Source: Dehalococcoidales bacterium (GTDB lineage: Bacteria; Chloroflexota; Dehalococcoidia; Dehalococcoidales; UBA5760). Taken from it: a DNA stretch of 8,176 bases. Under the pieces are notes generated by a model, which was not told where the DNA came from, made no database searches, and was given only the letters and a program-made list of their open reading frames with translations. The position numbers were made by a program, and so were the translations under genes. The stretch spans positions 1 through 8,176 of the forward strand of contig JAQTTS010000088.1 of NCBI GenBank assembly GCA_028710655.1, in the 5' to 3' direction. This document shows positions 6,701-8,176 of this stretch, piece by piece; the first letter of the stretch is position 1, and each line of letters starts with the position of its first letter.

Positions 6701-8176
6701 TATTCACAGGCTACAGACAGTTTTAGCGTTACGGTAAAAGATTCCAACGGCAATACCGTGGATAGAGGGGAGCATGCCGGTATCGCCATACTCCCGGCGC
6801 AGGTAGGTTTTGTCACTCCGGCTGCCGGGGATGTTTATTCGGTGGGGGATACCAAGACAATCAAATGGCAGGTTGTGCATGGAAATCTTGCCAGAGGCAG
6901 CAGCCACTGGTCGGTGCAGTTCTCCGCGGATGAGGGATTCACTTCTCCTATAAGCGTCCATGAAGGTCTGGCAAGTGTGGACGCGGACAACAATATGTAT
7001 TTTACGCTTTCCGTAGACTCGAGTATGCTTGCCGAGACGGCGTACCTGAGGGTTTCCTGCATAGATACAAATTATACTGATGTGACGTCAACCTCCGGGC
7101 AATTCAGCATAAGGCCTGCCGCCGGGTTTGCCCGTTTTGTCTCCCCGACTGCGGATTCCAAGTGGGCAATAGGCAGCGAGAGTTTGATAGAATGGGCCAC
7201 GCAGGGTGCGGTGAGCAACAACTTCAAGATAGAGTACTATTCGCAGGGAGCCTGGACTACCGTATACCAGGAGGGGGTGAGCGGTTCGGGAGGAGTTTCC
7301 AAGTCTGCAGGGGATGAGTGGTTCGAGGATAGCTGGGCGTATTCCTGGACTGTGCCGCAGGCGGCTAACTTGCCCGATACGGGGGTCAGGATCAGGATTA
7401 CCAATGTGGATAACAGCATAATTTCCGGTTCCAGTGATTCTTTCGAGATCTCCACCGCGTACATAAAGATTACCAGCCCCGAAGAAGGGGTGACCTGGGT
7501 GAGGAATGAAACCAATAGTATAACTTGGGAAGGATACGGCAGCTCAGGGACCAATTTTAGCATACAATATACGGATTCCGCCAACGAGATCGAACGCCAG
7601 ATATACAGTGGGGAGATATCTAGGAGTTATTCGGAAGGCAAGTGGCTGTACAGTTATTCCTGGGATGTGGATATCGATCTTGAGCCCACGGACAGCGCCA
7701 CCCTTACCATTACCAACCTGGATAACGAAGAGATAAAAGATACCTCCGCAGCCTTCAATGTAAAGGCCAGCGGTAAACTTGAGATTACCGCTCCCGCAGA
7801 AGGCGATAAGTGGGTAGTGGGGGCAAAGTATACGATCAAGTGGACTTCTGAAGGCCAGGCGCTTGGTTCTTCCTCCCTGAGGATAACTTATACCGCCGAC
7901 GGGATAACCGAGACGCTGGTTACCAATTCTACCGCCAACAGCGGCAGTAAAGATTTTACATGTCCTGCCACGGCATTGGATAATGTCAAGGTGCATATCT
8001 ACCAGATAAGCGGGGATGTTACGTCCGAATCCGGTACGTTCAGGTTCGTGGCGGTTCCTACCCTTCAGTTCGTATCACCGGTTGCCAATGACACATTGAT
8101 CGCTTCTACCACCAGGAATATAGAATGGAGCGGTTCGGGAGAAGGCCTGACGCATAACCTTGTCATTTCTTATTCT
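2..8176 (+). CDS. Giant repetitive, probably secreted or cell-surface protein; internal fragment open at both ends
   Basis: The frame beginning at base 2 is open for 2725 codons to the last base. Both ends are missing, so the full protein is longer than this. Residues 1-2261 are 18 tandem Ig-like units of alternating types A and B. Residues of about 2265-2725 are four complete and one partial Kre9/Knh1-like modules. The composition is rich in Thr, Ser, Gly, Val and Asp, with nine Cys in total and no long hydrophobic run that could cross a membrane, which is typical of an extracellular beta-rich fibre. No catalytic motif is visible. The consistent repeat grammar through the whole length shows that the frame is real and has no internal frameshift. 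Arginine is mostly AGG and ATA is frequent for Ile. Role as adhesin, surface stalk or matrix protein is inferred from architecture. The N-terminal signal, C-terminal anchor and any binding domain must lie outside the window. Confidence 0.95.
752..1498 (+). repeat. Dyad 2 (unit 3 type A, unit 4 type B), closest to consensus
   Basis: Unit 3 (752..1117) is a near-consensus type A unit: TPEHTIPLNGYV, FDPDFDLSGA, GYILFKALA, NPPYVQTTDAF, TTQNSNQ and IDTGSVSGI. Unit 4 (1118..1498) is a near-consensus type B unit: TTVHAIAAGG, FDSDFVL, DVSGNAGSTVSVSGNK, NPAYVQTT, then LDSGSIVGV. These two are good references for building a profile of each type. The decapeptide DVSGNAGSTV of unit 4 recurs exactly in unit 14. 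Confidence 0.9.
1499..2248 (+). repeat. Dyad 3 (unit 5 type A, unit 6 type B)
   Basis: Unit 5 (1499..1864) has AEHALPEDGYV, FDSAYDL, RSGAVSI and NPPYV, but AANSDF replaces QTTDxF and the end is TIDMGTCSGI with Cys618. Unit 6 (1865..2248) has TPQHDVPYGGRI, FDNDYTL, NPSFAQTT and TIDQGSINGI. It carries Cys682 and Trp644, the only tryptophan of the whole array, in the strand just before the DYNF block. Confidence 0.88.
2249..3013 (+). repeat. Dyad 4 (unit 7 type A, unit 8 type B), divergent subtype
   Basis: Unit 7 (2249..2623) keeps YTFNFTPIHA and FDSDY but lacks the QTTD segment, reading NPGSVKQVTF, and ends IDTVVSPSI instead of IDTGSVSGI. Unit 8 (2624..3013) has Asn907 where most units have His (VNSI), then GGTIEITFDSEYDL, a shortened NPGVQTVDAF, and ELDQGSVSGV. 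This dyad resembles dyad 6 more than its immediate neighbours at several of these variant positions. Confidence 0.86.
3014..3769 (+). repeat. Dyad 5 (unit 9 type A, unit 10 type B)
   Basis: Unit 9 (3014..3379) has VAHTVPANGYV, FDSDYSF, YILLKRS, NPSYVQTTDPF, TTQLSDN and IDTGSTPSV. Unit 10 (3380..3769) has TAHAIAEGGKV, FDSDYDL, DVSGTGTPAI followed by VSGNKL, NPSYVKATSSF, and AIDEGSAVGI. Unit 10 and unit 8 share the greatest unit length, about 130 residues. Confidence 0.9.
3770..4513 (+). repeat. Dyad 6 (unit 11 type A, unit 12 type B), most divergent
   Basis: Unit 11 (3770..4144) has TPEHSVPLNGYL, but its acidic loop is altered to LNAQYDA, the QTTD segment is replaced (NPGRSMDVVF), and it ends IDTAVSSSM. 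Unit 12 (4145..4513) has Asn1414 in place of His (VNSI), DDGGRVEITFDSDYVL, Cys1466, NPGAQTTEAF, and ends DEGTIDGK, losing the usual Gly-Ile. Shared variants with dyad 4 include YV-SP, APM-S, VNSI and NPG. Confidence 0.86.
4514..5269 (+). repeat. Dyad 7 (unit 13 type A, unit 14 type B)
   Basis: Unit 13 (4514..4888) has YTFNFTCAHAIASGGYV, FDTDFSL, RSGACSIQL, NPSYVQTTDNF and IDTGSISGI. It carries two cysteines, 1538 and 1590, the only pair within a single unit. Unit 14 (4889..5269) has SDHPIAVGGKI, an altered acidic loop MDSSYGL, DVSGNAGSTV exactly as in unit 4, NPPYVKTVDNF and LIDEGEVSGI. Confidence 0.9.
5270..6031 (+). repeat. Dyad 8 (unit 15 type A, unit 16 type B)
   Basis: Unit 15 (5270..5647) has YTFTFTPAHAIPSGGYI, LDNDYDISGAY, NPPYSQTTDSF, TQAANQ and IDSGTVSGI. 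Unit 16 (5648..6031) has Asn1917 in place of His (INAV), FDADYSF, VSGNAGSSASVS, NPGYAQTTDEF and ALDSG, then ARE where Ser-Gly-Ile is expected. The following linker then returns to ITIGALTGLS. Confidence 0.88.
6032..6784 (+). repeat. Dyad 9 (unit 17 type A, unit 18 type B), last of the array
   Basis: Unit 17 (6032..6415) has VPHTIPADGYI, LDQDYGV, GYLLFK, Cys2095, NPSYEQTTADF, IDTGTIPGL. Unit 18 (6416..6784) has Cys2152, ALHGIPV followed by SSS rather than the usual Gly-Gly, FDANYDLSGA, a shortened middle, NPGYSQATDSF and KDSNGNTVDRG, and ends at AGI. The chain then passes directly into the first Trp-rich module with only a few residues between. Confidence 0.88.
6794..7120 (+). other. Kre9/Knh1-like module 1 (domain within the giant CDS)
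   Basis: Residues about 2265-2373. The module opens with VGFVTPAAGDVYSVGDTKTI followed by Lys-Trp (Trp2289), which matches the SP-xGxxW-xGxxxxIxW opening of the Kre9/Knh1-like beta-sandwich family except that Tyr replaces the first Trp. It continues with HWSVQFSAD and closes with SGQFSIRPA. Cys2353 is unpaired within the module. It is the most divergent complete copy and lacks the YSWTVP strand of module 2. In bacterial proteins such modules usually act as structural spacers or carbohydrate- or surface-contacting domains; the role here is inferred. Confidence 0.65.
7121..7459 (+). other. Kre9/Knh1-like module 2 (domain within the giant CDS)
   Basis: Residues about 2374-2486. This copy fits the family best: FVSPTADSKWAIGSESLIEW (Trp2388 and Trp2398), then a KIEYYSQGAW strand, YSWTVP (Trp2449), and a closing RIRITNVDNSIISGSSDSF strand pair ending FEI. 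The order of opening Trp pair, KIEY strand, SWTVP strand and RI-I---SG-SD-F end is what I know from bacterial copies of this domain. It has seven aromatic Trp/Tyr-rich positions in the insert between strands (GDEWFEDSW), longer than usual. Confidence 0.72.
7460..7771 (+). other. Kre9/Knh1-like module 3 (domain within the giant CDS)
   Basis: Residues about 2487-2590. It opens IKITSPEEGVTWVRNETNSI then Thr-Trp (Trp2499 and Trp2509), continues with FSIQYTD, has a SYSWDV strand (Trp2554) where module 2 has YSWTVP, and ends TLTITNLDNEEIKDTSAAF then NVKAS. The strand order matches module 2 closely. An Arg-Asn replaces the usual xG after the first Trp. Confidence 0.7.
7772..8056 (+). other. Kre9/Knh1-like module 4 (domain within the giant CDS)
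   Basis: Residues about 2591-2685. It opens LEITAPAEGDKWVVGAKYTI then Lys-Trp (Trp2604 and Trp2614), continues with SLRITYTADG, a DFTCPATALDNVKVHI strand pair with Cys2654 in place of the SWTVP strand, and ends SESGTFRFVAV. It is the shortest of the complete modules. Confidence 0.7.
8057..8176 (+). other. Kre9/Knh1-like module 5, cut by the window end
   Basis: Residues about 2686-2725. LQFVSPVANDTLIASTTRNI then Glu-Trp (Trp2709) repeats the module opening, but the first Trp of the signature is replaced (NDTLIAS). GLTHNLVISYS corresponds to the KIEY strand. The rest lies past the window, and the spacing suggests that the series of modules continues. Confidence 0.62.

Larger units (their letters stand above)
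2..6784 (+). repeat. Array of 18 alternating A/B Ig-like units (nine dyads)
   Basis: Eighteen units of about 122-130 residues follow one another without spacers. Shared landmarks in order are a linker near ITAG-LT--SVSA, the block YTFxFT-xHAIPxGGYVxI, an acidic loop near FDSDYDL, an Asn-Pro present in all 18 units, and an Asp preceded by Ile, Leu or Val near the end, also in all 18. Type A units have a shorter middle with a GY...YILLK-like stretch and end in TTQ-SNQ--IDTG. Type B units have a middle like DVSGNAGSTVSVSGNKLIVTLG and end in TKDSxG--LDxG. Types alternate without exception. The fold is inferred to be an Ig-like beta sandwich. I recognise the general pattern (FT---ALP-GG-I-ITFP ... 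NP ... T-D--G--ID) from large surface proteins but cannot name a Pfam family with confidence. Confidence 0.93.

Noticed and set aside
2..6784. CRISPR array or DNA-level tandem repeat
   Set aside because: The periodicity of about 375 and 755 bp is in the encoded protein. There are no short identical direct repeats with regular unique spacers.
2..6784. Cadherin, hyalin/HYR, Big or RTX calcium-binding repeats
   Set aside because: The units lack the RTX GGxGxD nonapeptide and the cadherin DxNDN and LDRE motifs, and the invariant Asn-Pro plus IDTG ending does not match the Big or HYR patterns I know. A generic Ig-like fold is the most that can be supported.
452..7996. Many minus-strand ORFs of 60-237 codons, including one of 237 codons at 1796..2509
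   Set aside because: They are antisense shadows of the real frame. Several look alike (starts such as MxRGKIKGI) only because the + strand is repetitive and the conserved His codon CAT reads ATG on the other strand. Their composition is not protein-like and they share no family.
1..8176. A defence, toxin or secondary-metabolite system
   Set aside because: Only one protein is encoded and it has no visible nuclease, protease, transferase or toxin motif. Neighbouring genes are outside the window.

Overview
The window lies entirely inside one very large protein-coding gene on the + strand. The frame whose codons begin at base 2 runs to base 8176 with no stop codon, giving 2725 codons open at both ends. 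No start, stop, promoter, ribosome binding site, terminator, RNA gene, mobile element or CRISPR array can be placed in the window, and no stretch lies outside this frame. The gene's true ends are outside the window.

Region 1 (2..6784) is an array of 18 tandem beta-rich (Ig-like) units of about 122-130 residues. The units alternate strictly between two types, A and B, making nine A+B dyads with a steady repeat length of 248-255 residues (about 755 bp). Each unit begins with a linker like ITAGxLTxxSVSA, continues with a YTFxFTPxHAIPxGGYVxI strand block and an acidic FDSDYDL loop, reaches an invariant Asn-Pro (NVKNPxYVQTTD), and ends with TTQxSNQxxIDTGSxSGI (type A) or TKDSxGxxLDxGSxSGI (type B). 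Units are strongly alike in protein but much less alike in DNA, so the duplications look old and maintained by selection.

Region 2 (about 6794..8176) switches to a different module. Four full copies and one cut copy show SPxxGxxWxxGxxxxIxW, the signature of the Kre9/Knh1-like (Ser/Thr-rich GPI-anchored family) beta-sandwich that is common in large secreted bacterial proteins. Tryptophan goes from one residue in about 2260 to fifteen in about 460 across this junction.

The protein is most likely a giant secreted or surface-attached fibrous protein (adhesin-like or a cell-surface stalk). No catalytic motif, transmembrane segment, signal peptide or anchor is visible, so function is inferred from architecture only. 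The organism is probably a bacterium of intermediate G+C. AGG supplies roughly two thirds of the arginine codons and ATA is common for isoleucine. Together with the giant repetitive gene this would fit an uncultured lineage such as Omnitrophota, where giant surface proteins are known, but that assignment is a low-confidence guess.
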